This document shows positions 17,948 to 26,686 of a DNA stretch of 64,000 bases, in pieces. Position 1 is the first letter of the stretch, and the number at the start of each line of letters is the position of its first letter. The stretch is from Paraglaciecola sp. L1A13 (GTDB lineage Bacteria > Pseudomonadota > Gammaproteobacteria > Enterobacterales > Alteromonadaceae). The notes beneath the pieces were generated by a model. That model ran no database searches. It was not told the origin of the DNA and worked only from the letters and a program-made list of their open reading frames with translations. The stretch covers positions 4,216,001 to 4,280,000 of the forward strand of contig NZ_CP047024.1 in the NCBI RefSeq assembly GCF_009796745.1, read 5' to 3'. The translations under genes were made by a program, and so were the position numbers.

Positions 17948-18538
17948 ATGACAACCCAGCTATCAAGAACAGCTTTAGAGCAGCTTTTTACCCAAGCCCA
18001 TACCCATACGTCCTGGCACGATAGCCCCGTGCCTGAGAGTATTATTAAGCAACTCTATGAGCTAATAAAATTCGGTTCGACGTCTGCGAACTGTAGCCCA
18101 GGACGCTTCGTTTTCATTGGCTCTGACGAGGGCAAAGAAAAACTAAAACCTTGCTTATCGAGTGGCAATGTAGAGCAAACCATGACAGCACCATGCACTG
18201 TGATCGTTGCCTATGATGAAGCGTTTTATGAAGAACTGCCGACATTGTTTCCCTACGCCGATGCACGTAGCTGGTTTACATCTAGTCCTGAGGCCGCATA
18301 CGAAACCGCAATGCGCAATAGTTCGCTACAAGGTGGCTATTTAATTTGCGCTGCAAGAGCACTAGGGTTAGACGTAGGTGCCATGTCAGGCTTCAACCCA
18401 ACACTTTTAAATGAAACCTTCTTTGGGGACACCACATGGAAAGTTAACTTTTTACTGAATATAGGATTTGGTAACAAAGACAAAGCACACAAACGCTTAC
18501 CTCGCTTGGACTTTGAACAAGCATGTAAAGTGATATAA
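17948..18538 (+). CDS. rutE: RutE, malonic semialdehyde reductase
   Basis: This nitroreductase-fold flavoenzyme of 196 residues has the same length as E. coli RutE and reduces malonic semialdehyde to 3-hydroxypropionate with NADPH. Visible blocks are [16 protein letters not shown] near residue 42, [15 protein letters not shown] near residue 118, and [11 protein letters not shown]. The ATG at 17948 is preferred over a TTG 15 nt upstream. Its presence together with an MMSDH-type dehydrogenase at the operon end gives two possible fates for the same toxic aldehyde. Confidence 0.95.
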   Translation: MTTQLSRTALEQLFTQAHTHTSWHDSPVPESIIKQLYELIKFGSTSANCSPGRFVFIGSDEGKEKLKPCLSSGNVEQTMTAPCTVIVAYDEAFYEELPTLFPYADARSWFTSSPEAAYETAMRNSSLQGGYLICAARALGLDVGAMSGFNPTLLNETFFGDTTWKVNFLLNIGFGNKDKAHKRLPRLDFEQACKVI

Positions 18539-18566
18539 ATAACTCAAACTAAAAAGAGGACAGCTT

Positions 18567-19094
18567 ATGAACGCGTTAAGTGAAGTAAAACCCAACGAAT
18601 TAATGTGTATTTCACCTGAAGCTTTCAAAGATGGAATGGCTAACCTTGCTGGGGCTGTGAACATAGTGACCACTGTAGGTAAAAGCGGCAAAGTAGGCTT
18701 TACCGCAACGGCAGTATGTAGCGTTAGTGACAACCCAGCAACCATGCTCGTGTGCTTGAACAGAAATGCATCTGTGTACCAAACCTTTAAAGATTGCAAC
18801 ACATTAGCAATTAATACCTTGGGCGTTGGTCAAGACAATCTATCGAACCTGTTTGGAGGTAAAGCCTCTATGGGCGATCGTTTCGCCAATGGGGAGTGGG
18901 AGACCTTAACCACCGGCTCACCAATACTAAGTAACGCAGCGGTATCATTTGATTGCATCGTGATAGCCAAACATAGTGTGGCAACACATGACGTCATGTA
19001 CTGTGAAGTCGTTGCTATTTCTCAGAATGCGTCGGCAGGCTCACTTATATACCACCAGCGCAGCTATCAACAAATTTCAGCTAAAGCGGATTAA
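18567..19094 (+). CDS. rutF: RutF, FMN reductase
   Basis: This flavin reductase-like protein of 175 residues supplies reduced FMN to the RutA monooxygenase. The family blocks GAVNIVTTVG near residue 30, GFTATAVCSVSDNPATMLVC near residue 45 and VYQTFKDCNTLAINTL are visible, with VAISQNASAGSLIYHQRSY at the end. AAAAGAGGA lies 9 nt before the ATG. The downstream aldehyde dehydrogenase starts 3 nt after its stop codon, so both are in the same transcript. Confidence 0.95.
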   Translation: MNALSEVKPNELMCISPEAFKDGMANLAGAVNIVTTVGKSGKVGFTATAVCSVSDNPATMLVCLNRNASVYQTFKDCNTLAINTLGVGQDNLSNLFGGKASMGDRFANGEWETLTTGSPILSNAAVSFDCIVIAKHSVATHDVMYCEVVAISQNASAGSLIYHQRSYQQISAKAD

Positions 19095-19097
19095 ACT

Positions 19098-20588
19098 ATG
19101 ACAACAATTGGTCATTTCATTAATGGTAGAACCATTACCCCTCAAGGACGCTCACAAAGTGTGTACAATCCTGCCACCGGAAACGCTGAAAAATCTGTTT
19201 TATTAGCTAGCAAAACCACAGTAGAAGAAGCAATAACACATGCCCAAACTGCATTTGCAGATTGGCGTAACACCCCTGTCAGTAAACGGGCAAGGGTCAT
19301 GTTTAAATTTAAACACCTGCTAGAAGAGAATGCACAGCATATAACAGCTTTAATTGGTCAAGAACACGGCAAGATTAGTCACGATGCTGCCGGAGAGCTT
19401 CAACGTGGTATTGAAAATGTTGAATTTGCTTGCGCAGCCCCACACCTTTTAAAAGGTGAGCACAGTAAAAATGTCGGCCCCAGCATTGATTCATGGAGCG
19501 AATTTCAGCCTCTTGGGGTAGTAACGGGTATTACTCCGTTTAATTTCCCTGCCATGGTGCCTTTATGGATGTTTCCATTGGCCATCGTATGCGGCAATAC
19601 GTTTGTTTTAAAACCTTCTGAACGTGACCCAAGTTGCGCAATGTATTTAGCCCAATTACTAAAAGAAGCTGGTTTGCCGGATGGTATCTTTAACGTAGTC
19701 AATGGTGATAAAGAAGCAGTGGACGTATTACTTAGCGATGAACGTATTAAAGCGGTAAGTTTTGTAGGTTCTACGCCAATTGCTGAATATATTTATACTA
19801 CCGCTAACACCAACGCCAAGCGCTGCCAAGCCTTAGGCGGAGCCAAAAACCATGCGATCGTAATGCCTGATGCCGATATGGACAATGCAGTCAATCAATT
19901 GTTAGGGGCTGCATTTGGCTCTTCAGGCGAACGCTGTATGGCACTTTCTGTTGTCGTTGCTGTGGGTGACGAAGCAGCTGATCAGTTAGTCTCTAAAATG
20001 CAAGCTGCCATGAGTGAATTAAAAGTCGGCTCATATCAAGACGCAAGTAACGATTTCGGGCCACTGATTACAAAGCAACATAAGCAAAGGGTAGAAGCTT
20101 TTATTACCAGCGCTGAGCGCCAGGGAGCCAAAATTGTTGTGGATGGACGCAATATACAAGTAGACGGTTATAGCGATGGTTTTTTTATTGGTGCGACATT
20201 AATTGATAGCGTCACGCCGATTATGGAAAGCTACCAAGCAGAAATATTCGGCCCGGTGTTGCAAGTCGTTAGAGTCGACAATATGCAGCAGGGAATGCAG
20301 TTAATTGATGATCATGAGTACGGTAACGGCACATGTATCTTTACCCGAGATGGAGAAGCAGCTCGCTATTTCTCAGACCATATTCAAGTAGGTATGGTGG
20401 GTATCAACGTCCCTTTACCTGTACCGGTTGCGTATCATAGCTTTGGTGGCTGGAAACGCTCATTATTTGGTGACCTTCACGCTTATGGGCCTGATGGCGT
20501 CCGTTTCTATACAAAACGAAAAACCATCACCCAACGCTGGCCTTCAAGTGGAGTGAGAGAAGGAGCAAGTTTTTCTTTTCCTAGTTAA
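19098..20588 (+). CDS. CoA-acylating (methyl)malonate-semialdehyde dehydrogenase
   Basis: This aldehyde dehydrogenase of 496 residues is of the MMSDH (MmsA) type, which converts malonate semialdehyde or methylmalonate semialdehyde plus CoA and NAD to acetyl-CoA or propionyl-CoA plus carbon dioxide. The catalytic Cys is in FGSSGERCMALS (near residue 282), the MMSDH-specific form of the motif. VVTGITPFNFPAMVPLWMFP (near residue 139) is also typical. It closes the rut operon 3 nt after rutF, so the likely substrate is the malonic semialdehyde from uracil, and methylmalonic semialdehyde from thymine. Confidence 0.92.
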   Translation: MTTIGHFINGRTITPQGRSQSVYNPATGNAEKSVLLASKTTVEEAITHAQTAFADWRNTPVSKRARVMFKFKHLLEENAQHITALIGQEHGKISHDAAGELQRGIENVEFACAAPHLLKGEHSKNVGPSIDSWSEFQPLGVVTGITPFNFPAMVPLWMFPLAIVCGNTFVLKPSERDPSCAMYLAQLLKEAGLPDGIFNVVNGDKEAVDVLLSDERIKAVSFVGSTPIAEYIYTTANTNAKRCQALGGAKNHAIVMPDADMDNAVNQLLGAAFGSSGERCMALSVVVAVGDEAADQLVSKMQAAMSELKVGSYQDASNDFGPLITKQHKQRVEAFITSAERQGAKIVVDGRNIQVDGYSDGFFIGATLIDSVTPIMESYQAEIFGPVLQVVRVDNMQQGMQLIDDHEYGNGTCIFTRDGEAARYFSDHIQVGMVGINVPLPVPVAYHSFGGWKRSLFGDLHAYGPDGVRFYTKRKTITQRWPSSGVREGASFSFPS

Positions 20589-20612
20589 TCCCTTTCGTAC
20601 CATTACCGCTAG

Positions 20613-20644
20613 CTAAACGCTAAGCTAGCGGTAACATGCAAACA
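20613..20644. terminator. Long hairpin between convergent genes, possible terminator
   Basis: A perfect 11-bp inverted repeat (arm TTACCGCTAGC, 10-nt loop) lies between the rut operon end and the convergent hydrolase. No clear T-run follows on either strand, so terminator function is uncertain. Confidence 0.5.
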
Positions 20645-20651
20645 AACTCAA

Positions 20652-21647
20652 CTATTTTAAAGCTTCGTTTAGCACCGCTTTAAAGCGATCAAAATCTTCA
20701 ATTTGCGGTAAGTGTCCTAAGCCAGATAATTGGTATAACTTGCCGTATTGTAACGTGTGCACCACGCGTTCTCCGAGCTTATCATAACGGCCCAATTCAT
20801 AAGTAGTTGCAGCTTTTTGCCAATTTCGACCTGGGGCTGTCCGGTCTCGCGTGCCCAGAATCAACCGTGTAGGCACTTTTATATGACTAAACTCATCAAT
20901 GACAGGCTGGGTAAATATCATGTCATAAGTCAATGCATTCACATGAGCAATAATGTCTTTATCAGGCCCTTGAACTTGCCCAATTAAAAAGTAGGTTAGC
21001 TTTGCGTACGCTTGATTCCAGTTTCCAGCATAATAATTTTTCTTTTGGTAAGCCTGAATAGACTCAGCACTTTTCTTTAATTCTTGCTGGTAAAAGAAAC
21101 TAACATCCTTGTATTGGCTATAGAGCAAGTAATTTTCTAAACCAATCGGATTGACCAATAACAACTTCGCGGTACTTTCTGGGTAGAGTAATGCGAAGCG
21201 ACTGGCTAGCATTCCCCCCATAGAATGCCCTAAAATGATCCCCTGTTTTATATCTAGAGATGACATCAGTGCTTTGGTATGGCTGGCCAATGCAGCAAAT
21301 GAGTATTGATAATCAAGGGGTTTCGATGATTTACCAAAGCCGATTTGATCAGGCATCAGCACGCCATAGCCCTGTTTGTGTAAATAGCTAGCTGTGGACT
21401 GCCAATAAGCGCTATTGAAATTTTTGCCATGTAGCAAGACCACCACCTCTTTATTGTCAGTAGGAGGTAAGTACATATATGCCATATCTAACAATTGGCC
21501 CTGAGAATCAAGCGCAAAATGTTGTACTGGGAACGGATACTGTACGTCACTTAATATCGCGTTATAACTTAACGATTTTACGTCTAATGGTTTGGCCGCT
21601 AACGACAAACTAAAGATCACGCCTACCAACATATATAAAATTTTCAT
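20652..21647 (-). CDS. Exported alpha/beta hydrolase
   Basis: This is a protein of 331 residues with a signal peptide (residues 1-18, ending SLAAK), so it acts in the periplasm or outside. The alpha/beta hydrolase triad can be traced: LLHGKNFNSAYW oxyanion loop near residue 71, GHSMGGML with the nucleophilic Ser near residue 143, LILGTRDRTAPG with an Asp near residue 269, and LSGLGHLPQIED with the His near residue 312. It resembles lipases or esterases, but the substrate cannot be read from sequence. It is convergent with the rut operon and appears monocistronic. Confidence 0.85.
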   Translation of the reverse strand: MKILYMLVGVIFSLSLAAKPLDVKSLSYNAILSDVQYPFPVQHFALDSQGQLLDMAYMYLPPTDNKEVVVLLHGKNFNSAYWQSTASYLHKQGYGVLMPDQIGFGKSSKPLDYQYSFAALASHTKALMSSLDIKQGIILGHSMGGMLASRFALLYPESTAKLLLVNPIGLENYLLYSQYKDVSFFYQQELKKSAESIQAYQKKNYYAGNWNQAYAKLTYFLIGQVQGPDKDIIAHVNALTYDMIFTQPVIDEFSHIKVPTRLILGTRDRTAPGRNWQKAATTYELGRYDKLGERVVHTLQYGKLYQLSGLGHLPQIEDFDRFKAVLNEALK

Positions 21648-21800
21648 TTATCGCCCTTAATGCTACCTATACTGAGTACGACTCGGTACAACGTAGTGTA
21701 ATAATCACAATCAATACCGAAGATGCTAGCACGCACAAGCCACACCTACCCTATGCATAACGTAATAGAGTGTGTCGCACTTCAATGTTAATAAAAGCCT

Positions 21801-23405
21801 TTATGTTAGAGGTTTGGCCACCTCATACTCACCTTCGCCGCTTAACATGCGTAAGCTTTCTTCCGCTAAGCCCGCTCCCGCTTCGGTAAACATATTAAAC
21901 ACATAATCTGTACCTGTAGACATGAGCTTTTCAACTTCATCGTCATAGCGAGCGATGGCAGCTATTTTACCTTGGTACTCGGCCACTCTAAGCTGTTGGG
22001 TAATGTGTGCAGTATCGTCGATAGACGGTAATGCTAATAGAATAAGTCTGACGTCTGTGGTATCAACATTTTCCCACATATCGGCATCTTCTCCATCACC
22101 TACGATCACTTTTAGACCTTCATCTTGAAGCTTTCGAACCCGCTGAGGGTCAGCGTCGACACCACAGAGTTCATCCCCTAACGAAGGGGATAGTGCGCTA
22201 AACGCGCCTCTACCCACTCGGCCCATACCAATCAGTAATACGCTCGCCCCTTCAGGTTGTTGATATATATCTTCTTTTAACCTAACGTTACTTTCATACT
22301 GACGCAGCAAAGATTTAAGTTTTAGGTACTGACTGTGGGCTGATTTATAACGTAAGCTGGTAAATATGAAAGAAAACGATACAGAAAGCGCAATAATGAC
22401 TAGCCATTGAGGGCTGAACCAACCGGAGCTCACCGCTAATGCCGCTACGATTAAACCAAATTCACTAAAGTTACTGAGCACCAAACCGGATAAGTAAGCA
22501 GTACGGGCTCGTAGTTTGAATTGCACAAAGGTCGTGAAAAATAGCAGAAACTTAAGGGGTACCAATACACACAGCAGTAATGCGACCATGACCATTTCCA
22601 TGTCTGGCAGAGCGATTAACCCAATGGATAAAAAGAAACCAACTAAAAATAAATCTTTGAAACTCAAAAGAGACTTGCTGAGTTCTGACGCCTTAACATG
22701 TGGGGCAATTAACATACCCATAATTAACGCACCTAAATCTCCTTTCACACCCACTAAGTCAAATAAATGGTAACCACCTAATGCAAACAAAAAGCCCGTT
22801 AAGGGCAATAACTCGCCATGACCAGCGCTGTTAATAAGGCGGTAGAATATAGGGCGGAGGAACCACAGCGCGAACAAGGCAAATGCCCATAAAGTAGGGG
22901 TTTTACCCGCAGCAAAGACAAGAAATAGCACAGCGAAGATATCTTGCATAACGAGTACGCCGATGGCTATTTTCCCGTGACGCGTTTTCATCTCGCCACT
23001 TTCTTCAAGTATTTTCACCACGCAAACCGTGCTACTAAAACTTAAAGCAAAGGCAAGTAAGGCGGCTTGTTGCAACGACATATCAGCTAAGTACGATAAA
23101 CCCAGATAACCTATACCGAACATTATACCTGTTACCATCAATACCCAGATCAGCAAATGCTGAGCGCTAGTTATCCATACTTCTGGCTTGAGCAAGTCGC
23201 GGATATTCAGTTTTAAGCCAATAGTGAAGAGCATCAGAGTGATACCCAAGTCTGCTAATGATTGCAGGTTTTCTGAACTTTCATAACCAAAGTAATTGAG
23301 TAAAAAGCCGGCGCCTAAAAACCCAATCAGCGGCGGCAAGCCTAATTGCTTCATACTTAATCCGCCAACAAAGGCGAATAAAAGCCAAACTATTTCCATA
23401 TACAT
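21801..23405 (-). CDS. Kef-type cation:proton antiporter with NAD-binding domain
   Basis: This is a CPA2-family membrane protein of 534 residues. About twelve transmembrane helices (residues 1-370) form a Na/H-exchanger-type domain. A cytoplasmic RCK/TrkA-N Rossmann domain (about 393-505) follows, with the nucleotide motif LLIGMGRVGRGAFSAL and a GVDADPQRVRKLQ acidic turn. It probably exchanges K+ or Na+ for protons under nucleotide control, as in KefB/KefC and YbaL. Two close ATG codons exist, and the upstream one at 23405 has a GAAG before it. No ancillary KefF/KefG gene is adjacent. Confidence 0.9.
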   Translation of the reverse strand: MYMEIVWLLFAFVGGLSMKQLGLPPLIGFLGAGFLLNYFGYESSENLQSLADLGITLMLFTIGLKLNIRDLLKPEVWITSAQHLLIWVLMVTGIMFGIGYLGLSYLADMSLQQAALLAFALSFSSTVCVVKILEESGEMKTRHGKIAIGVLVMQDIFAVLFLVFAAGKTPTLWAFALFALWFLRPIFYRLINSAGHGELLPLTGFLFALGGYHLFDLVGVKGDLGALIMGMLIAPHVKASELSKSLLSFKDLFLVGFFLSIGLIALPDMEMVMVALLLCVLVPLKFLLFFTTFVQFKLRARTAYLSGLVLSNFSEFGLIVAALAVSSGWFSPQWLVIIALSVSFSFIFTSLRYKSAHSQYLKLKSLLRQYESNVRLKEDIYQQPEGASVLLIGMGRVGRGAFSALSPSLGDELCGVDADPQRVRKLQDEGLKVIVGDGEDADMWENVDTTDVRLILLALPSIDDTAHITQQLRVAEYQGKIAAIARYDDEVEKLMSTGTDYVFNMFTEAGAGLAEESLRMLSGEGEYEVAKPLT

Positions 23406-23770
23406 TACTACTTCAGGTTATTTGTTCGTAGCATGGCAACATTAAGGTATTAATCAAGAGGCAAGATGCTCGTACTCAAGATTATTGTGCCATGACACCT
23501 CATTAATTTTTATAAATAGCTAAAAATACGCTCTAGCAGAAAATAATTATTAACTGCCTAATTTAGCAAAATAGCGCTTAGAACCCGCACGGTTGCTCAT
23601 ATTACAGTCTTTACTGTCAAAAAAACTTCACCAAACGTTAATAAAAAGTTAAGAAAAACATTCTATTTTAGTCCTGCCTATGGTAAATATTATTTGAACT
23701 TTGCGTATTAATAGCGAATGGAAAGTTCAAAGATTTCAATGCTATACATTATATAATAATGGAGATCTCA
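23406..23770. other. Intergenic region with a 10-bp inverted repeat
   Basis: This 365-nt stretch lies between the divergent antiporter and DUF3545 genes. No gene is seen. It is AT-rich and carries the perfect repeat TTTGAACTTT (23693-23702) / AAAGTTCAAA (23722-23731), 40-78 nt before the DUF3545 start, followed by a TATAAT-like stretch near 23752. Confidence 0.5.
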
Positions 23771-23941
23771 ATGGATACATCTGAATTATTAACTGTAATT
23801 GATAACGAATCCCGCCCAAGTAAAACAAAAACAACAAAAAGGAAGTGGAGAGAAATTGAAACAATTCATGACCACTACAAGCTGCGGCAAGAATTGCGAG
23901 AGCTGGGCATGTCTCAAACTGACGAACTAGAGATGTTCTAA
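23771..23941 (+). CDS. DUF3545 family small protein
   Basis: This small protein of 56 residues matches the DUF3545 family of marine gammaproteobacteria. An acidic N-terminal helix is followed by the basic block TKRKWREIETIHDHYKLRQE and an acidic Leu-rich end. The function is unknown; the basic central helix suggests binding to nucleic acid or a partner protein. The ATG at 23771 is chosen because GGAG lies 6 nt upstream; an ATG 12 nt earlier has no such site. A strong bidirectional terminator follows. Confidence 0.82.
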   Translation: MDTSELLTVIDNESRPSKTKTTKRKWREIETIHDHYKLRQELRELGMSQTDELEMF

Positions 23942-23950
23942 TCTCATATA

Positions 23951-23986
23951 AAAAAACCGCTAAGGATGACCTCAGCGGTTTTTTTA
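23951..23986. terminator. Bidirectional terminator between DUF3545 and the SulP gene
   Basis: The stem AACCGCT...AGCGGTT, extended by inner AGG/CCT pairs, is flanked by an A-run on the left and a T-run on the right. It can therefore end both the plus-strand DUF3545 transcript and the minus-strand SulP transcript. Confidence 0.88.
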
Positions 23987-24018
23987 GTTTTACGCTTTGT
24001 TAGTACTGAACTAAGTGA

Positions 24019-25584
24019 TTAACCTAGTTTGTCAGTCGCAATCTTATAGCGTGGATCTTCATTCAAATTCATTTCCACGTAGCCTTGGGCTTTTGTCATT
24101 AATGCTCGACACTCAGTCGAAATATGCCTGATATGCAGCTTTTTGCCTTGTTCTTGGTATTTGTCAGCGAGTGAATCAATGGCGTCTACGCCTGACGAAT
24201 CCCATACCCGCGAGTCATTAAAATCAATGACTACCTCTTGAGGATCATTTTGCGGATCAAATAAGTCTTTAAAATAAGAGACTGAACCAAAAAACAACGG
24301 ACCTTGCAGCTCGTATACCTTCCAACCGTCGTCGTCAGTATGGGTTTTTGCTGAGATATGTTTTGCGTGTTTCCAAGCAAATACCAATGCAGAAACGATA
24401 ACACCAACGATAACCGCAATGGCTAAATCGGCAATAACCGTCACAGCTGTAACAAGGAATAATACAAAAGCATCTTCTTTGTTTACGCCGCGAATAATTC
24501 GGAACGACGCCCACTCAAACGTACCAATCACTACGATAAACATTACGCCAACCAATGCTGCTAACGGAACCATCTCAATCAGCGGCGCTGCAAATAAGAT
24601 AAAACCAAGTAAAACCAATGCAGCGGTAATACCAGATAAGCGACCACGACCACCAGAATTAATATTAATCATACTTTGGCCGATCATGGCACAACCGCCC
24701 ATTCCACCAAAGACGCCATTAACTGTATTCGCTACGCCTTGGCCAACACATTCACGGTTACCGCTACCTCGGGTATCGGTCATTTCATCGATCAATGACA
24801 ACGTTAATAGTGATTCAATCAAGCCAACCAAGGCTAAAATAACCGAGGTAGGTAAAATGATATACAAGGTTTCTAAGTTAAAGGGCACAACAGGAAAAGC
24901 AAATGTAGGGAGCTCACCAGCTAATGTCGCCCCAGCTTTTTGATCCGCAGGAAGCATATCTCTAACGAAATCGATAACCGTACGAGCTTCTAAATCTAAG
25001 CCATGCACCAATAATGTCACAGTAACAATAGCCACTAACGAAGCAGGTACCGCTTTGGTTAATTTAGGCAGCAAGAAAATAATTGCCATTGTCAAAACAA
25101 CAAGGCCAATCATGTAGTACATCGCACTGCCCTGCATCCAAACGTGTTCGCCTAGTCCATTAACTACTTTGAATTGACCCAATTGGGCCAAGAAGATCAC
25201 GATAGCTAAACCATTTACAAACCCCAGCATAACTGGGTACGGTACTAAACGAATAAACTTGCCGAGCTTAAACACCCCAGCTAAGACTTGCAGTAAGCCC
25301 GCCAGTAATACCGCAGCGAATAAATATTGCACGCCATGCTGTGCAACAAGTGCCACCATGACTACGGCCATTGCGCCTGTCGCACCAGAGATCATACCTG
25401 GGCGGCCACCAATGGCTGACGTAATCAAGCCCATCATAAAAGCAGCATAAAGCCCCACCATAGGTTCGACTCCCGCCACAAAAGCAAACGCAACCGCTTC
25501 AGGTACCAAGGCCAACGCAACCGTGATACCAGATAGCACATCGTTTTTGACATTACTGTCACGATTGCCTGTTAGATCAATCAT
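24019..25584 (-). CDS. SulP family anion transporter with STAS domain
   Basis: This is an inner-membrane permease of 521 residues in the SLC26/SulP family. The transmembrane part (about residues 10-400) starts with [21 protein letters not shown] and contains [19 protein letters not shown] cytoplasmic STAS domain occupies about residues 410-515, with the loop [13 protein letters not shown] where the regulatory Ser-Ser-Gly sits. Members move sulfate, bicarbonate or dicarboxylates, and the substrate cannot be told here. It lies downstream of fklB on the same strand but is separated by a terminator. Confidence 0.92.
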   Translation of the reverse strand: MIDLTGNRDSNVKNDVLSGITVALALVPEAVAFAFVAGVEPMVGLYAAFMMGLITSAIGGRPGMISGATGAMAVVMVALVAQHGVQYLFAAVLLAGLLQVLAGVFKLGKFIRLVPYPVMLGFVNGLAIVIFLAQLGQFKVVNGLGEHVWMQGSAMYYMIGLVVLTMAIIFLLPKLTKAVPASLVAIVTVTLLVHGLDLEARTVIDFVRDMLPADQKAGATLAGELPTFAFPVVPFNLETLYIILPTSVILALVGLIESLLTLSLIDEMTDTRGSGNRECVGQGVANTVNGVFGGMGGCAMIGQSMININSGGRGRLSGITAALVLLGFILFAAPLIEMVPLAALVGVMFIVVIGTFEWASFRIIRGVNKEDAFVLFLVTAVTVIADLAIAVIVGVIVSALVFAWKHAKHISAKTHTDDDGWKVYELQGPLFFGSVSYFKDLFDPQNDPQEVVIDFNDSRVWDSSGVDAIDSLADKYQEQGKKLHIRHISTECRALMTKAQGYVEMNLNEDPRYKIATDKLG

Positions 25585-25719
25585 TCAATTTCCTCAATTT
25601 TTACACAACAGCATTAATAACCGCTTATTTTACCAGCAAAATGCAACAAGATGTTTTAACAGTTTGTTAAACCCTGAACTTTTTATGCCCTTTGGGTCGG
25701 TTCAGCGATAATTAGGCAC

Positions 25720-25744
25720 AAAAAAAGCCGGCGAACCGGCTTTT
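25720..25744 (-). terminator. Terminator after fklB
   Basis: The GC-rich stem GCCGG/CCGGC with a CGAA tetraloop is flanked by A-run and T-run pairs. On the minus strand it ends in seven T residues just past the fklB stop. Confidence 0.85.
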
Positions 25745-25761
25745 CAAATACGTAATATTAT

Positions 25762-26382
25762 TTACGCAATGATATCAAGCAGCTCAACATCAAATACGAG
25801 TGTGCTGAACGGAGCAATTGCACCGCCTGCACCTTGTTCGCCGTAAGCTAGGTCATGTGGAACGAACAAACGTAACTTGGTACCTACGGGCATAAGTTGA
25901 AGCGCTTCAGTCCAACCTTTGATAACGCCGGCTACTGGAAATTCTGCTGGCTCGCCGCGGTCATAAGAACTATCAAACACAGTGCCGTCTAATAAGGTGC
26001 CATGATAATGAACACGCACAGTTGAGGCAGCAGTCGGCGTTTCGCCGTTACCAGCATTAACCGTTTCGTACTGTAAACCACTCTCAGTTACCGTTACGTC
26101 ATCACGCTTTGCGTTCTCAGCTAAGAAAGCAACACCTTCTTCTTGAGCTTCAGCAAACTGCTCATTTTTGGCAGCTTGCATGCGTTGGTGAATTTCGTTG
26201 AATGCTTCACGTAGTACGTCGTTAGTTACTTGGGCTGGCTGCAAATTAAACGCATCCGCTAGGCCTTCTTGTACGGCTGAGATATCTAAACCGTCGAAAG
26301 GATTGGCGCGCAATTGCTCGCCCATTTGAAGACCAATACCGTAACTCGCTTGCAGCTCAACACTTGTAAATTTATCTGTCAC
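25762..26382 (-). CDS. fklB: FKBP-type peptidyl-prolyl isomerase FklB
   Basis: This cis-trans prolyl isomerase of 206 residues has the same length as E. coli FklB. The N-terminal dimerisation domain (about residues 1-95) begins with QASYGIGLQMGEQL. The FKBP catalytic domain follows, with VRVHYHGTLLDGTVFDSSYD and FPVAGVIKGWTEAL, ending in PFSTLVFDVELLDI. No signal peptide is seen, so it acts in the cytoplasm. It is divergent from ppc and followed by its own terminator. Confidence 0.96.
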   Translation of the reverse strand: MTDKFTSVELQASYGIGLQMGEQLRANPFDGLDISAVQEGLADAFNLQPAQVTNDVLREAFNEIHQRMQAAKNEQFAEAQEEGVAFLAENAKRDDVTVTESGLQYETVNAGNGETPTAASTVRVHYHGTLLDGTVFDSSYDRGEPAEFPVAGVIKGWTEALQLMPVGTKLRLFVPHDLAYGEQGAGGAIAPFSTLVFDVELLDIIA

Positions 26383-26686
26383 AATGACTCCTAAAATTTG
26401 AAAAAGGGCGTAAAATCACACCACTTCGCAGAAAAATGGCCGATATGGTACCACAAAGCGTCTGGCGATTTAAAAAAGCATCTGCACTTGTTGAATTGGT
26501 AACCAGTATTGAAAGCTTTCAGATTTAAATACACCTATCCCTGATGCTAAGTTTAAGGTAAAAGTATGCATCTATTTGCCAAGCGCCTACATCACGTTTT
26601 AGACAATTCATACTGTTCACAGTATGGTAACGGCTGTTTTTAGCATAATTTCTTAATCTTCTATTATTATTCCAGCGGAGGCACCA
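26383..26686. other. Divergent fklB-ppc control region
   Basis: This 304-nt stretch has no gene. It contains the perfect palindrome TGAAAGCTTTCA (26510-26521) and the inverted repeat CATACTG-TTCA-CAGTATG (26609-26626), about 60 nt before ppc. Both are candidate regulator sites; no regulator can be named. Confidence 0.45.
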
